This document shows, in pieces, positions 7,508 through 18,170 of a stretch of 64,000 nt of DNA (positions are counted from its first letter, which is position 1; each line of letters opens with the position of its first letter). Below the pieces are notes generated by a model. That model worked only from the letters and a program-made list of their open reading frames with translations. It made no database searches and had not been told where the DNA came from. The stretch is from JBBREP01 sp036501845 (GTDB lineage Bacteria > Actinomycetota > Acidimicrobiia > IMCC26256 > PALSA-610): the NCBI GenBank assembly GCA_036501845.1, contig DASXZO010000139.1:1-64000 (forward strand). Reading direction: 5' to 3'. A program made the position numbers and the translations under genes.

Positions 7508-9175
7508 ATGGTCGCCGACATCGTGATCCGGGGCGGCACTGTGGTGGACGGTTCGGGTTCGCCCGGCTACCGCGCCGACGTGGCCGTCGAAGGCAACACG
7601 ATCACCGAGATCGGCTCCGAGCTGCATGGGCGGCGGGAACTCGATGCCAGCGGCCACGTGGTCGCGCCGGGTTTCATCGACATCCACTCGCACTACGACG
7701 CGCAGGTGTTTTGGGACCCCGCGCTCACGCCGTCGTCGTTCCACGGCGTCACCACGGTGGTGGCCGGCAACTGCGGCTTCTCCATTGCGCCGGTGCGGCC
7801 CGAGCACCGCGAGTTGCTCGTGAAGACGCTCATGCACGTGGAAGACATGAGCCCCGACACGTTGTTCGCCGGTGTGCCGTGGGACGCGTTCGAGACGTTT
7901 CCCGAATACCTCGACGCGGTGGAGTCGCGCGGCACGGTGTTGAACTACGCGTGCTACGTGGGCCACACCGCGCTGCGGATGTACGTGATGGGTGGCGACG
8001 ACGCTTACTCGCGCGCCGCTACACCCGACGAGGTCGCGCGCATGCAACAGCTCGTCGCCGAGGCGTTAGCCGCGGGCGCGGCCGGCGTGGCCACCAGCGC
8101 GTCGCCCACGCACAACGGAGAGGGCGGCCGGCCGGTGCCGTCACGCGTCGCCGACATCGACGAGTTGCGCGCGCTGCTCATGCCGATGCGCGACGCCGGC
8201 CGCGGCGTCGGCGCGCTGCTGCCCGCGGGCGTGATCCCCGAGGACACCGTGTTCGACCTCCAGCGCGAGGTCGGCCGTCCCTTCACGTGGACCGCGCTGC
8301 TCACGATCAAGGGCTCCGACTACTACCGGCGCACGATCGAAGCGAACGATGCGGCACGCGAACGCGGCATCGAGGTGTGGCCGCAGGTGTCATGCCGGCC
8401 GCTCACGTTCCAGATGAACCTGCGTGAACCGTTCACGTTCAACACCCGCCCGTCGTTCGCCGCGCTCATGGACACGTCCGACGAGGTGCGCATGGCTGCG
8501 TACCGCGACCCGCAGTGGCGGGCCACCACGTGGGAGCAGATGAACGGGCGCGGCTTCCTCACACCGCAGTGGGCGAACATCACCGTGGCCGAGAGCGCCA
8601 CCCGCCCCGAGCTGGTCGGCGTGACGGTGGCCGACGCCGCGGCGGCCGCCGGCGCGAACCCGCTCGACTTCATGCTCGACCTCGCGCTGTCGGAGAACCT
8701 CGATACGCGCTTCGGCAGCGTGCTCGCGAACAACGACGATGAAGGCATCGCCTTCCTGTTGCCGCGCGACAACGTGTTGTTCGGCCTGGCCGACTCGGGC
8801 GCGCACGTGTCGCAGCTGTGCGACGCTTGCTTCGCCACCGACCTGCTCGGCAACTGGGTGCGCGAGCGCGAGGTGATGCCGCTGGAGCGTGCGGTGCACA
8901 AGCTCACGGCCGAGCCTGCCGGTGTGTACGGGTTCGACGACCGCGGCAGCATCGAGGTGGGCAAGCGCGCCGATATCGCCGTGTTCGACCCCGACACCGT
9001 GTCCCCCGGCCCGTTGCACCGCATCCGCGACTTCCCGGCCGACGGCGAGCGGCTCACCGCCGACTCCCCCATCGGCATGGCCCACACCCTCGTGAACGGC
9101 GTCGCCATCCGCGTCGACGGCAAGAACGACGCCGACGCCATCAACACCCGCCCCGGCCAAACCCTCCGCGGCTAA
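7508..9175 (+). CDS. D-aminoacylase-type amidohydrolase
   Basis: A 555-residue metal-dependent hydrolase. It opens with the usual beta-sandwich (ADIVIRGGTVVDGSGSPG), followed by GFIDIHSHYDAQ with the His-x-His metal motif near residue 58. GNCGFSIAP with its conserved Cys lies near residue 82, and LADSGAHVSQLCD carries the metal-binding Asp near residue 424. The family removes N-acyl groups from D-amino acids or hydrolyses related amides. A GAGGAG ribosome-binding site precedes the ATG. A paralogue lies at 42376. The true substrate is unknown; many actinobacterial members are annotated only as amidohydrolase. Confidence 0.82.
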   Translation: MVADIVIRGGTVVDGSGSPGYRADVAVEGNTITEIGSELHGRRELDASGHVVAPGFIDIHSHYDAQVFWDPALTPSSFHGVTTVVAGNCGFSIAPVRPEHRELLVKTLMHVEDMSPDTLFAGVPWDAFETFPEYLDAVESRGTVLNYACYVGHTALRMYVMGGDDAYSRAATPDEVARMQQLVAEALAAGAAGVATSASPTHNGEGGRPVPSRVADIDELRALLMPMRDAGRGVGALLPAGVIPEDTVFDLQREVGRPFTWTALLTIKGSDYYRRTIEANDAARERGIEVWPQVSCRPLTFQMNLREPFTFNTRPSFAALMDTSDEVRMAAYRDPQWRATTWEQMNGRGFLTPQWANITVAESATRPELVGVTVADAAAAAGANPLDFMLDLALSENLDTRFGSVLANNDDEGIAFLLPRDNVLFGLADSGAHVSQLCDACFATDLLGNWVREREVMPLERAVHKLTAEPAGVYGFDDRGSIEVGKRADIAVFDPDTVSPGPLHRIRDFPADGERLTADSPIGMAHTLVNGVAIRVDGKNDADAINTRPGQTLRG

Positions 9176-9191
9176 CCCCTCCCTCTACTTC

Positions 9192-9242
9192 CGTTCTGGG
9201 TGCACCCACCCCCGCCCCAGCGGGGCTGCTGCACCCAGAACG
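9192..9242. terminator. Bidirectional hairpin between convergent genes
   Basis: Arms CGTTCTGGGTGCA (9192-9204) and TGCACCCAGAACG (9230-9242) are perfectly complementary over 13 bp, and the loop holds a second stem, GCCCC-AGC-GGGGC. It separates the amidohydrolase end (9175) from the PilZ end (9262). There is no T-run, so termination is inferred from position and stem strength. Confidence 0.65.
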
Positions 9243-9261
9243 CGAGACGGGGCGGGGTTGG

Positions 9262-9603
9262 TTAGCTGCGGGCGGCTACGAAGGCTTGGATGACTTCGCG
9301 GACTGGTGCGGGGGGTTCGGAGAAGGCGCAGTTGACGAGTTGGTGATCGTCGTCGCGGGCGACGTTGACCACGAGGGCGCGCACCGTGACGAGGTGGGCG
9401 TCGAGCACGATGTCGGCGTCGACGACATCGCCCGGCGCGAAGCCGGCGTCGAGCCGGGCGCCGAAACCGCCGAGTGACAGGTCGGTGGTCTCACCGTGCG
9501 CCTCGTCGACCGCGCCCGAACCACCGAGGCGGCGGCACACGATCGCGGCGCGCAGCTCGTGGCGCGACGCTTCGCGTCGTTCAGGGCCGGCGCCTTCCGA
9601 CAT
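9262..9603 (-). CDS. Small PilZ-domain c-di-GMP receptor
   Basis: A 113-residue single PilZ domain. ERREASRHELR (residues 9-18) supplies the RxxxR motif and TTDLSLGGFG (residues 39-48) the (D/N)xSxxG motif; together these bind cyclic di-GMP. The rest forms the beta barrel (FAPGDVVDADIVL). The start ATG at 9603 leaves no extra N-terminal domain. It is the last gene of a leftward group behind an acyl-CoA synthetase. It may link c-di-GMP to surface behaviour, and a Tad pilus locus lies elsewhere in the window, but a direct link is speculation. Confidence 0.85.
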   Translation of the reverse strand: MSEGAGPERREASRHELRAAIVCRRLGGSGAVDEAHGETTDLSLGGFGARLDAGFAPGDVVDADIVLDAHLVTVRALVVNVARDDDHQLVNCAFSEPPAPVREVIQAFVAARS

Positions 9604-9622
9604 CCGTCGCACGGTATCAGGG

Positions 9623-11284
<1,662 letters not shown>

Positions 11285-11295
11285 TGCAAGGCTCG

Positions 11296-12486
11296 CTAAC
11301 GCGGGAGGCCGAGCACGCGCTCGGCGATGATGTTCCGCTGGATCTCGCTCGTGCCGCCCGGGATCGTTCCCGAGAAGCTGCGCAGGTATTGGATCGCCCA
11401 GGAGCCGTCGCGCCACATGCGCGGTCCGAACTCGTCGACGTCCATGCCCTCGGGTCCGAGATACTGCGTACCGGCGAGCAGGCAATTCTGCACGGCTTCA
11501 CTGCCGTAGAGCTTCAGCAGCGAATGTTCGGGCGACGCCTTGCCCGCCATGAACTTCGAGAAGCCTCGGTAGCCCATCGCCATGATCGCCATGACGTCGA
11601 TCTGGAAGCCGGCCACCACATCGCGAAAGCCCGCATCGTCGCCGAGCCGCGTGCCGTCGGGCTGCACGTTGGCACCGAGACCCTGCAGCGCGTCGGCCGC
11701 GCGCTGCAGCAGGTACGCGTAATCGATCCACAACATGGCTCGCTCGTGGGCAAGGGAGCCTTGCGTGATCGGCCAGCCACCGTTGAGCGGGCCGAGCAGG
11801 TTCTCGCGGGGCACCACCACGTCGGTGAAGAACACTTCGTTGAAGTCGCAGTACAGGGGGTCGGACAGCTCGGCGAACGGGCGGCACTCGACGCCCGGGC
11901 TGCGCATGTCGATGAGGAGTGCGGAGATGCCCTTGTGCTTCGGCGCGCTCGGGTCGGTGCGCACGAAACAGATGCACCAGTCGGCGTGGTGGGCACCCGA
12001 CGTCCACACCTTCTGGCCGTTCACCACGAAGTGGTCGCCGTCGAGCACCGCACGCGTCGACAATGACGCGAGGTCGGAACCGGCACCGGGCTCACTCATG
12101 CCGATGCACCACGAGATCTCGGCGCGCAGGGTGGGGATCACGAAGCGCTCGCGCTGCTCGTCGCTGCCGTAGTCGCGGATCGACGGGGCGACGATGCCGA
12201 GTGCCTGCGGATTCCAGGAGCGCACGAGCTGGCGGCGCGAGATCTCTTCGAAATAGATCATCTGCTGGGCCGCCGACGCGTTGCGCCCGCCGAGCTCGGG
12301 CTGCCAGCCCGGCACGAGCCACCCGGCGTCGAACAGTGTGCGCTGCCATTCCCGCACCCAGTCGGGCATCCACGCGCTCGACAGTTTCTCGGAGTCGAGC
12401 AGCTCGCGCGACGGCGCATGCTCCTCGAGCCACGCCACCAGCTCGGCGCGGAACTGTTCGTCGGCTTCCTGGTACTGCAATCGCAC
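11296..12486 (-). CDS. Acyl-CoA dehydrogenase
   Basis: A 396-residue FAD enzyme of the acyl-CoA dehydrogenase family. ISWCIGMSEPGAGSDLAS (~residues 124-141) and GQKVWTSGAHHADW form the FAD/substrate region; the C-terminus IPGGTSEIQRNIIAERVLG is the FAD-binding tail. It introduces the 2,3-double bond into an acyl-CoA. The GTG start is preceded directly by repeat family A (12487-12548), which supplies AAGAGG as its ribosome-binding site. It is followed at 11 bp by an acyl-CoA synthetase. Substrate chain is not predictable. Confidence 0.9.
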   Translation of the reverse strand: MRLQYQEADEQFRAELVAWLEEHAPSRELLDSEKLSSAWMPDWVREWQRTLFDAGWLVPGWQPELGGRNASAAQQMIYFEEISRRQLVRSWNPQALGIVAPSIRDYGSDEQRERFVIPTLRAEISWCIGMSEPGAGSDLASLSTRAVLDGDHFVVNGQKVWTSGAHHADWCICFVRTDPSAPKHKGISALLIDMRSPGVECRPFAELSDPLYCDFNEVFFTDVVVPRENLLGPLNGGWPITQGSLAHERAMLWIDYAYLLQRAADALQGLGANVQPDGTRLGDDAGFRDVVAGFQIDVMAIMAMGYRGFSKFMAGKASPEHSLLKLYGSEAVQNCLLAGTQYLGPEGMDVDEFGPRMWRDGSWAIQYLRSFSGTIPGGTSEIQRNIIAERVLGLPR

Positions 12487-12548
12487 GCGTCTTACCTCTT
12501 GCTCGCTTCGCTCCCGGGCCGATCGGCCTTCCCTCGCTGAGGCTCGGC
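12487..12548 (-). repeat. Family A leader repeat, copy 1
   Basis: Read leftward, it runs from GCCGAGC through GGGAAGGCC, a GGCCGATCGGCC palindrome and GAGCGAAGCGAGCAAGAGG to TAAGAC just before the GTG of the acyl-CoA dehydrogenase. Copies at 19835-19896 and 59189-59241 share this order nearly base for base. A short hairpin (GGCC arms) precedes the Shine-Dalgarno AAGAGG. It lies between the stop of the membrane protein (12558) and the GTG at 12486. Confidence 0.7.
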
Positions 12549-12557
12549 GGTCGAAAC

Positions 12558-13919
12558 TTATCCGGACGGCGCTGAGGCGCGCTCCTTCGGCAGGTCGCAG
12601 GAGGTGCGGTCGACCGAGAACGCCTCGTAGGCCGGCGTGCGCGCGATCGACCGTATGTGCACGATCGCGTTCGGGTCGTGCTCGAGCGCGTCAAGCTCGC
12701 GGTGCTCGTTCGTGTGCCGCGTGTCGTCATAGGTGGCGAAGTCGACCACCTCGTCGACGCGGTGGCGGCAGAGCACGGCTTCGTACGCGCGCAGCGAATG
12801 GAAGTTCTCCCAGTCGGCGCTCTCGGGGAAGAACTCGGAGTCGAGACGCCCGCCGCCGAGCAACACCGCGTACATCCCGAGCTTCGAGTCGGCACCGCGC
12901 AGGATGCGGTACGTGCGCCCGGGCCGGAACTCGGGTGAGCGCATGAACTGGTCGACGGCCACGAGGTCGGGGCGGCGCCGCAACGAGCGCCAGGCGAGGT
13001 TCGCGTGCACGGGATCCTGGAGCAGGAGGTTCGCCGCGAGTGAGATGGCGAGCGCGAGCGGAGCGATCGCCGCCCACCGCGTGCGCCGCAACAGCAGGAA
13101 CGTCAGTGGGATCGCGATGATCAGGATGCGCGGCGCGAGCGTGCCGAAGAAGTTCACGACACGATCGCGTGTGGACGAGTCCTCGTAGGCCGGCGAGATG
13201 AACACCACCACTGCGGCCGGCAGCGAGATCAACAGTGACAGCGAGTACCACTTGAGGAGGTTGCGGCGGTCGGTCTCGTAGCGCCACCACACCGCGACGA
13301 GGATGATGCCGATCGGCAACACAACGGCAGGGTGGTTCGCCTGGCCGAGGCCCACGAGCAGCGCAGCCGCGAGCGGGCGCTTGCGCCGCCAGCACGCAAT
13401 GCCGAACAGCAGCAGCATCGCCGCCCATTCGAACGTCTGCTGGCCGAACAGGAGCGCGAGGATGATCGCGGGGTTCGCGAGCACGCCCGCAGCCCACCAA
13501 CCGCGTCGCAGTTCGGGGAAGGCCACGAATGTCGCGACGATGCAACCGACCGCGCCGAGCGCGGTCCACAGCGTGATCGCCCAGTTGCCGAGCAGCGGCC
13601 ACAGCAGCGCGGCCGTGGTCCAGTTGACGATGCCGTACGGATACGACACCGCTTCGCCGTGACCGAGCACGGGCATCGACCACGGCAGCGTGGAGCGGTG
13701 CCAGATGCTCGCGGCGATCCACCACACGTGCGCGTAGTTGTTGACACTGTCGGGCGACAACACGATGCGTTTGCCGAGGTACACGCCGAGCACGACGAGC
13801 CACGCCAGCCCCACCAACACGCACGCGACCTGGCCCGCGCGCGCCACGTGATGATGGCGAGCCACGCGATGCGCGTCGTCGTGCACCGCACCCGGATCGG
13901 GCGCGTTGGTAGTTTCCAT
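12558..13919 (-). CDS. Polytopic membrane protein, probable GT-C glycosyltransferase
   Basis: A 453-residue protein from the ATG at 13919; ATGs at 13928 and 13943 are alternatives that would overlap the divergent deacetylase gene. A first helix (VACVLVGLAWLVVLGVYLG) is followed by an acidic loop with SPDSVNNYAHVWW. About eight more hydrophobic helices follow, then a ~110-residue soluble tail. The topology resembles GT-C glycosyltransferases such as GT39 and mannosyltransferases, but the Asp-Glu motif is not clear. Its neighbours (deacetylase, GT2, epimerase, aminotransferase) support a role in surface glycans. Function not proven. Confidence 0.65.
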   Translation of the reverse strand: METTNAPDPGAVHDDAHRVARHHHVARAGQVACVLVGLAWLVVLGVYLGKRIVLSPDSVNNYAHVWWIAASIWHRSTLPWSMPVLGHGEAVSYPYGIVNWTTAALLWPLLGNWAITLWTALGAVGCIVATFVAFPELRRGWWAAGVLANPAIILALLFGQQTFEWAAMLLLFGIACWRRKRPLAAALLVGLGQANHPAVVLPIGIILVAVWWRYETDRRNLLKWYSLSLLISLPAAVVVFISPAYEDSSTRDRVVNFFGTLAPRILIIAIPLTFLLLRRTRWAAIAPLALAISLAANLLLQDPVHANLAWRSLRRRPDLVAVDQFMRSPEFRPGRTYRILRGADSKLGMYAVLLGGGRLDSEFFPESADWENFHSLRAYEAVLCRHRVDEVVDFATYDDTRHTNEHRELDALEHDPNAIVHIRSIARTPAYEAFSVDRTSCDLPKERASAPSG

Positions 13920-13928
13920 CACGTCCAT

Positions 13929-15224
13929 ATGCCCCGGGTTCATGGTACCGCCGCGCCCGAAGTCCACTCGCGTGCCGACAGAGTCTTCACAAACTCTCCG
14001 TTGTTGACGGCCGTCGTGCGCAGTGCGGTTGCCGTCGCGGCGTTCGCCTGGCTTGCGTTCGCTTCGAATCAACGGGCTACAAGTGCTGGAGTCGCAGTGG
14101 CGGGCGCCACCGTGGCCATCGTGCTCACTGGCTCCGTCACGTGGCGGTTCGTGCGTCCTGGCGCGCTCGCGCTCGTGGGCGCGGCCATGGCCGCGACCGC
14201 GGTGTGGTTGCAACCGCAACGGCCCGACGTCGGATCGCTGCTCGTGTTGAGCGTGTTCTTCGGCGTGGGCGCGACGTTGAGTGCAGGCTCAACGGATCCG
14301 TTCTTCCCGGTGGACGCGACCGCGTGCCGCGCCGCAGCAACGGTGCTGGGTCTGGGCATCGTGGTCGTGGTCGCGTTGCGTAGCGCGCACGACGGCACCG
14401 CGCTGCTGTGGCTGTCGGGCATCCTCGTAGTGGCGGCCGGCGCCACCACCCGCGGCGTCCACACCGAGCGACGCGATCGCTCGGTAACGCGCGTGTCGCG
14501 CACACGGGAGCGCATCGTCGGCGGCGTCGTGATGCTCGCCGTCGCGTCCACCACGATGTACTTCGGCGCGAGCACCGTGGGCGCCACATGGTTCGGCGGG
14601 GGCGTCACCCACGGCCCACGCAGTTCGCGCATGGTAGCGCTCACGTTCGACGACGGCCCGAACGCCGCAACCACGCTGCCGCTGCTGAAATTGCTCGACG
14701 CCCATCACATCAAGGCCACGTTCTTCATCGTGGGGAAGGCGCTCGACGCGTATCCGAACATCGTGCAGGCACTGGTGGCCGACGGCCAGATGGTGGGGAA
14801 CCACTCGTACCACCACGACCAATGGCGCTGGCTCGATCCCGAGTATCCCGAACTCGAGCGCACGCAACAAGCGTTCGCGCGGCACGGGCTGCCATGCCCC
14901 GCGTGGTACCGGCCGCCGCACGGTCAGCGCACGCCGTTCACGGCACGGGTGGTGCACGACCACAACATGCACATGGTGCTCTGGGACGATGCAGCCGGCG
15001 ACTGGGCCACCAACAACGCACAACTGATTGCCAAGCGCATCCTCGCCAAGGTGCATGGCGGATCGATCATCCTGTTGCACGACGGTCTCGACGGCAATCC
15101 CCACGCCGACCGGACCGTGTTGCTGCGGGCAATGCCGTTGATCCTGGCCGGGTTGCGCGCCAAGGGTCTGCAGCCGGTACGGCTCGACAAGCTCCTCGGC
15201 GGTCCTGCCTACACGCGCTGCTAG
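13929..15224 (+). CDS. Membrane-anchored polysaccharide deacetylase (NodB domain)
   Basis: A 431-residue protein with about six hydrophobic segments in the first 220 residues, then a NodB domain. MVALTFDDGPN carries the catalytic Asp and the metal-binding Asp. GNHSYHHDQW supplies the His-x3-His metal ligands, WYRPPHG the Arg/Pro motif, and IILLHDG the C-terminal His. The family removes N- or O-acetyl groups from cell-wall or capsular sugars, here outside the membrane. Its start overlaps the possible upstream starts of the divergent membrane protein. Its TAG overlaps the TAG of the convergent GT2 gene in a shared CTAG. Confidence 0.82.
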   Translation: MPRVHGTAAPEVHSRADRVFTNSPLLTAVVRSAVAVAAFAWLAFASNQRATSAGVAVAGATVAIVLTGSVTWRFVRPGALALVGAAMAATAVWLQPQRPDVGSLLVLSVFFGVGATLSAGSTDPFFPVDATACRAAATVLGLGIVVVVALRSAHDGTALLWLSGILVVAAGATTRGVHTERRDRSVTRVSRTRERIVGGVVMLAVASTTMYFGASTVGATWFGGGVTHGPRSSRMVALTFDDGPNAATTLPLLKLLDAHHIKATFFIVGKALDAYPNIVQALVADGQMVGNHSYHHDQWRWLDPEYPELERTQQAFARHGLPCPAWYRPPHGQRTPFTARVVHDHNMHMVLWDDAAGDWATNNAQLIAKRILAKVHGGSIILLHDGLDGNPHADRTVLLRAMPLILAGLRAKGLQPVRLDKLLGGPAYTRC

Positions 15225-15994
15225 GTGTCGTCGCGCCCGGATGGCGCGCGGTTCCACGAGGGTCGGGTGCCGCGAGCCTTGCGGCGCCACACGCGCCAGG
15301 CCGCTCGTGGCATCACCAGCAAGTCGATCAGCGCGTCGCGCATGCTCGTGCGCGAGCGGAAGATCGGCACCGGTACGAGCTGGTCGTTGCGTACCCGGTA
15401 TCCGAGACGGCACAGCACGACCGCGACTTCCACCGTCTCGGAGTACTGGTAACCCTGGTAGTAGTCGAGCGCATGCGCGAGCGCCCCGAGGCGGAACACG
15501 CGGTAACCCGACTCGACGTCGTGTAGCCGTTGCCCGGCCCACAACGACGCCCACGTACTCATCACCCAATTGCCGAGGCGTTTGATCGCGGGATAACCGC
15601 TGAGGTCGCGGCGTGCGAGGTTGGCGTCGAGCTTTCCGTCGCCCATCGCGCGCGTCAGCGCATCGAGCGCGCCGAGGTCGTGCTGGCCGTCGGCGTCGAT
15701 CGTGAGCACGAGGTCGTCGGCATCGAGCTCGCCCGCCAGCAGGCGGGCGCGCAGATCGGTGAGTGCGAGGTAATACGCCTCCGACATGCCCTGGTTCTCG
15801 TCGTGCCACAACAGGTCGACGTGATCGTGGCCGGGCAGCCACTCTTGGATCACCTTGCGCGTGTGGTCGACCGAGCCGTCGTCGACGATCACCAGCTCGT
15901 CGACGAGCGGCGAGAGTACGTCGAGCACGCCCTCGACGGTCTGCTCCTCGTTGTACGCCGGCACCACACCGATGCGACGAACCGCCCGCGTCAT
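15221..15994 (-). CDS. Family 2 glycosyltransferase
   Basis: A 257-residue GT-A enzyme. It starts RRIGVVPAYNEEQTVEGVL, then VIVDDGSVDHT with the nucleotide-binding Asp near residue 38 and LTIDADGQHD with the metal-binding DxD-like motif near residue 95. No extra membrane anchor is evident, so it acts on the cytoplasmic face, probably on a lipid-linked acceptor like polyprenyl-phosphate glycosyltransferases. The ATG overlaps the TGA of the epimerase gene (ATGA). With the DegT aminotransferase and epimerase upstream it forms a three-gene coupled surface-sugar operon. Confidence 0.85.
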   Translation of the reverse strand: MTRAVRRIGVVPAYNEEQTVEGVLDVLSPLVDELVIVDDGSVDHTRKVIQEWLPGHDHVDLLWHDENQGMSEAYYLALTDLRARLLAGELDADDLVLTIDADGQHDLGALDALTRAMGDGKLDANLARRDLSGYPAIKRLGNWVMSTWASLWAGQRLHDVESGYRVFRLGALAHALDYYQGYQYSETVEVAVVLCRLGYRVRNDQLVPVPIFRSRTSMRDALIDLLVMPRAAWRVWRRKARGTRPSWNRAPSGRDDT

Positions 15995-16950
15995 GCAGAC
16001 CCCCGTTGCGCTTCGCGCTCGCGGTACCAGGCGATGGTGTTGCGCAGGCCGTCCTCGAAGGAATGTTGCGGCGTCCACCCGAGCTCGTCGCGAGCCCGGT
16101 CGGCGCGCACCACGCGAGCCTTGTAGTCGCCCGGACGCGCCGGACCGAACGACACGTCGGTGTCGCCCACGAGGCGGCCGATCGTTTCTGCGAGCTCGCG
16201 GATGGTGATGGGCTGGCTCGCTTCGAGGTTGTAGGTGCGATTGGTTGCCACGCCGGCGAGCGCAAGCGGGTGCGCGGCCGCGAGGTCCTCCACGTACACG
16301 AAGTTGCGCTGCTGGCTGCCGTCGCCGTCGATCGTGAGCGGTTGCCCGGCAAGGGCGCGCTCGATGAAGGCCGCGATCACGAGATCGCCGCGCATGTGCG
16401 GGCCGAAAGGGATGCCGTAGCGAAGGATCGTGTACTTACGGTCGAACAAGTTGGCGTAGTCGCCGCAGAGCATCTCTGAGGCGATCTTGGCCGACGCGTA
16501 GATGTGACGCTGCGTGTCGAGATGGATCGGAGCATCCTCGTCGACCACGTCGCCCTTGGTGGCCGCGTACACCCACACCGTGCTGGACAGGATGACGCGC
16601 CCCGTGTCGGCTCGGCGCGCGCCTTCGAGGATGCGCGCGGTACCGAGCACGTTGCGCTCGATGCTGCCTGCTGGGTCGGCCATCACATCGTTGACGTCGG
16701 CCATCGCCGCGAGGTGGAACACCGGACCCGCGCCCTTCAGCGCGTCGGTGACCGAGTCCTGGTCGAGCATGTCGACCTCGGCCCAATCGACGTCGTCACG
16801 CCGCGGCGCTCGCGCGTCGAGCACTCGTACCGGATGACCGGCTGCGACGAGCGCGTCGACCACGTGCGTGCCGATGAAGCCGCTCCCACCGGTGACGGCG
16901 ACGACCGCGGGCGGCGCGTCGTGCGCGTCGGTCGGTTGCGATTCCGTCAT
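15991..16950 (-). CDS. NAD-dependent sugar epimerase/dehydratase
   Basis: A 319-residue extended SDR. GGSGFIG (residues 21-27) binds NAD(P), SSTVWVY places the catalytic Ser/Thr, and Y151xxxK155 in IYASAKIAS is the catalytic pair. The C-terminal half (GDGSQQRNFVYVEDLAAAH) is typical of UDP/dTDP-sugar epimerases. It most likely modifies a nucleotide sugar used by the coupled GT2 and aminotransferase genes. The ATG overlaps the aminotransferase TGA (ATGA), and its own stop overlaps the GT2 start. The exact reaction (4-epimerase, 4,6-dehydratase or reductase) is not decided. Confidence 0.85.
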   Translation of the reverse strand: MTESQPTDAHDAPPAVVAVTGGSGFIGTHVVDALVAAGHPVRVLDARAPRRDDVDWAEVDMLDQDSVTDALKGAGPVFHLAAMADVNDVMADPAGSIERNVLGTARILEGARRADTGRVILSSTVWVYAATKGDVVDEDAPIHLDTQRHIYASAKIASEMLCGDYANLFDRKYTILRYGIPFGPHMRGDLVIAAFIERALAGQPLTIDGDGSQQRNFVYVEDLAAAHPLALAGVATNRTYNLEASQPITIRELAETIGRLVGDTDVSFGPARPGDYKARVVRADRARDELGWTPQHSFEDGLRNTIAWYREREAQRGSA

Positions 16951-18110
16951 GCAGACGTACCCGGAATCACGTCGCTCTCGGCACCGAGCGCGTGGAGCGC
17001 ACCCGTGAGCGACGCGATCACGTAGTCGGCGTCGCTGTCGGCGAGCGCCGGGTAGAGCGGCAGGCACACGTGGCGCGCGCACAACCATTCGGCACCCGGA
17101 AGCGACACGACGCCCTGTTCCTCGGCCATGTGCGCGAATACCGGCTGGTGGTGCAGCGGCGTGTCGTAGACCTCACCCGACAGGCCGACGTCGTAGGTGT
17201 CGCGCATCATCTGCTTCAACACCGTGCGGTCGATGCCCTCGGGCAGGAACACCACGTACTTGTAGTAGTTGCAGTGCGCGGCGGCCGGTACCGCGACGGT
17301 GTGCAAGCCGATATCGGCGATCGCCGCGTCGTAGCGCTGCGCGAGCTGCTGGCGCCGAGCGATGAACTCGTCGAGGCGGCCGAGCTGCGAGAGCACGATC
17401 GCCGCGTGCGGCTCACTCATGCGCCAGTTGTGACCCAGCCGCGTGTGGAAGTTGGCGAGGAAGCTGCCCTTGCCCTGATCGCGGTACACCCGTGCCTCTT
17501 CGGCGATCGTGTCGTCGTCGGTGAGGATCATCCCGCCCTCGCCGCCCGCGATCACCTTCGTCGGGTAAAAAGAGAACGACCCCGCGATGCCGAACGTGCC
17601 GGCCCAGCGACCGTCGAGCCCGCTGCCGTGCGCGTGGGCCGCGTCCTCCACGAGATGCACGCCGAGCTCGCGACACATCGTGGCGAGCCGCGGCACGTCG
17701 GGCGACACCAGTCCGCCGATGTGGACCACCACGATCGCCGCGGTGTCGGCGTTGACGAGGTCCGCCACCTTGTTCACGTCGATCGCCATGGTCTCGGGGT
17801 CGCAGTCGGCGAAGCGGATCCGCGCGCCGGCGTGCACTGCTGCCGCGGCCGTAGCGAAGAACGTATTGGCGGGAACGATCACCTCGCGGGCCTCCACACC
17901 GAGGCTGCGCAAGATGATCTCGAGCGCACTCGTGCCCGAGCTCACCGCGATCGCGTGCTTGGCACCGTGTCGTGCGGCGAACGCGGCCTCGAGCTCGGCG
18001 CCGATCGGACCGAGCGTGAGTTGGCCGCTCGTGAGCGACGCGTCGATGCGCTGCAGCACCTCGGCCCGGTCTTCGGGCGGGAACAGGATCCGGGCGGGAG
18101 GCACGCGCAT
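16947..18110 (-). CDS. DegT/DnrJ/EryC1 PLP-dependent sugar aminotransferase
   Basis: A 387-residue aminotransferase. VSSGTSALEIIL (residues 57-68) binds the PLP phosphate, EDAAHAHGS carries the PLP-ring Asp, and FYPTKVIAGGEGG places the Schiff-base lysine at residue 185. These enzymes add an amino group to nucleotide 3- or 4-ketosugars. It is the first gene of a coupled run with an epimerase/dehydratase and a GT2. An unusual surface aminosugar is therefore likely. The deacetylase at 13929 could act on its acetylated product. Confidence 0.88.
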   Translation of the reverse strand: MRVPPARILFPPEDRAEVLQRIDASLTSGQLTLGPIGAELEAAFAARHGAKHAIAVSSGTSALEIILRSLGVEAREVIVPANTFFATAAAAVHAGARIRFADCDPETMAIDVNKVADLVNADTAAIVVVHIGGLVSPDVPRLATMCRELGVHLVEDAAHAHGSGLDGRWAGTFGIAGSFSFYPTKVIAGGEGGMILTDDDTIAEEARVYRDQGKGSFLANFHTRLGHNWRMSEPHAAIVLSQLGRLDEFIARRQQLAQRYDAAIADIGLHTVAVPAAAHCNYYKYVVFLPEGIDRTVLKQMMRDTYDVGLSGEVYDTPLHHQPVFAHMAEEQGVVSLPGAEWLCARHVCLPLYPALADSDADYVIASLTGALHALGAESDVIPGTSA

Positions 18111-18170
18111 GGCGGGGAAATCTACAGGCGACCTCTCGTCGGCCGCGGGATCGAACGACGCTGGTTGTGG

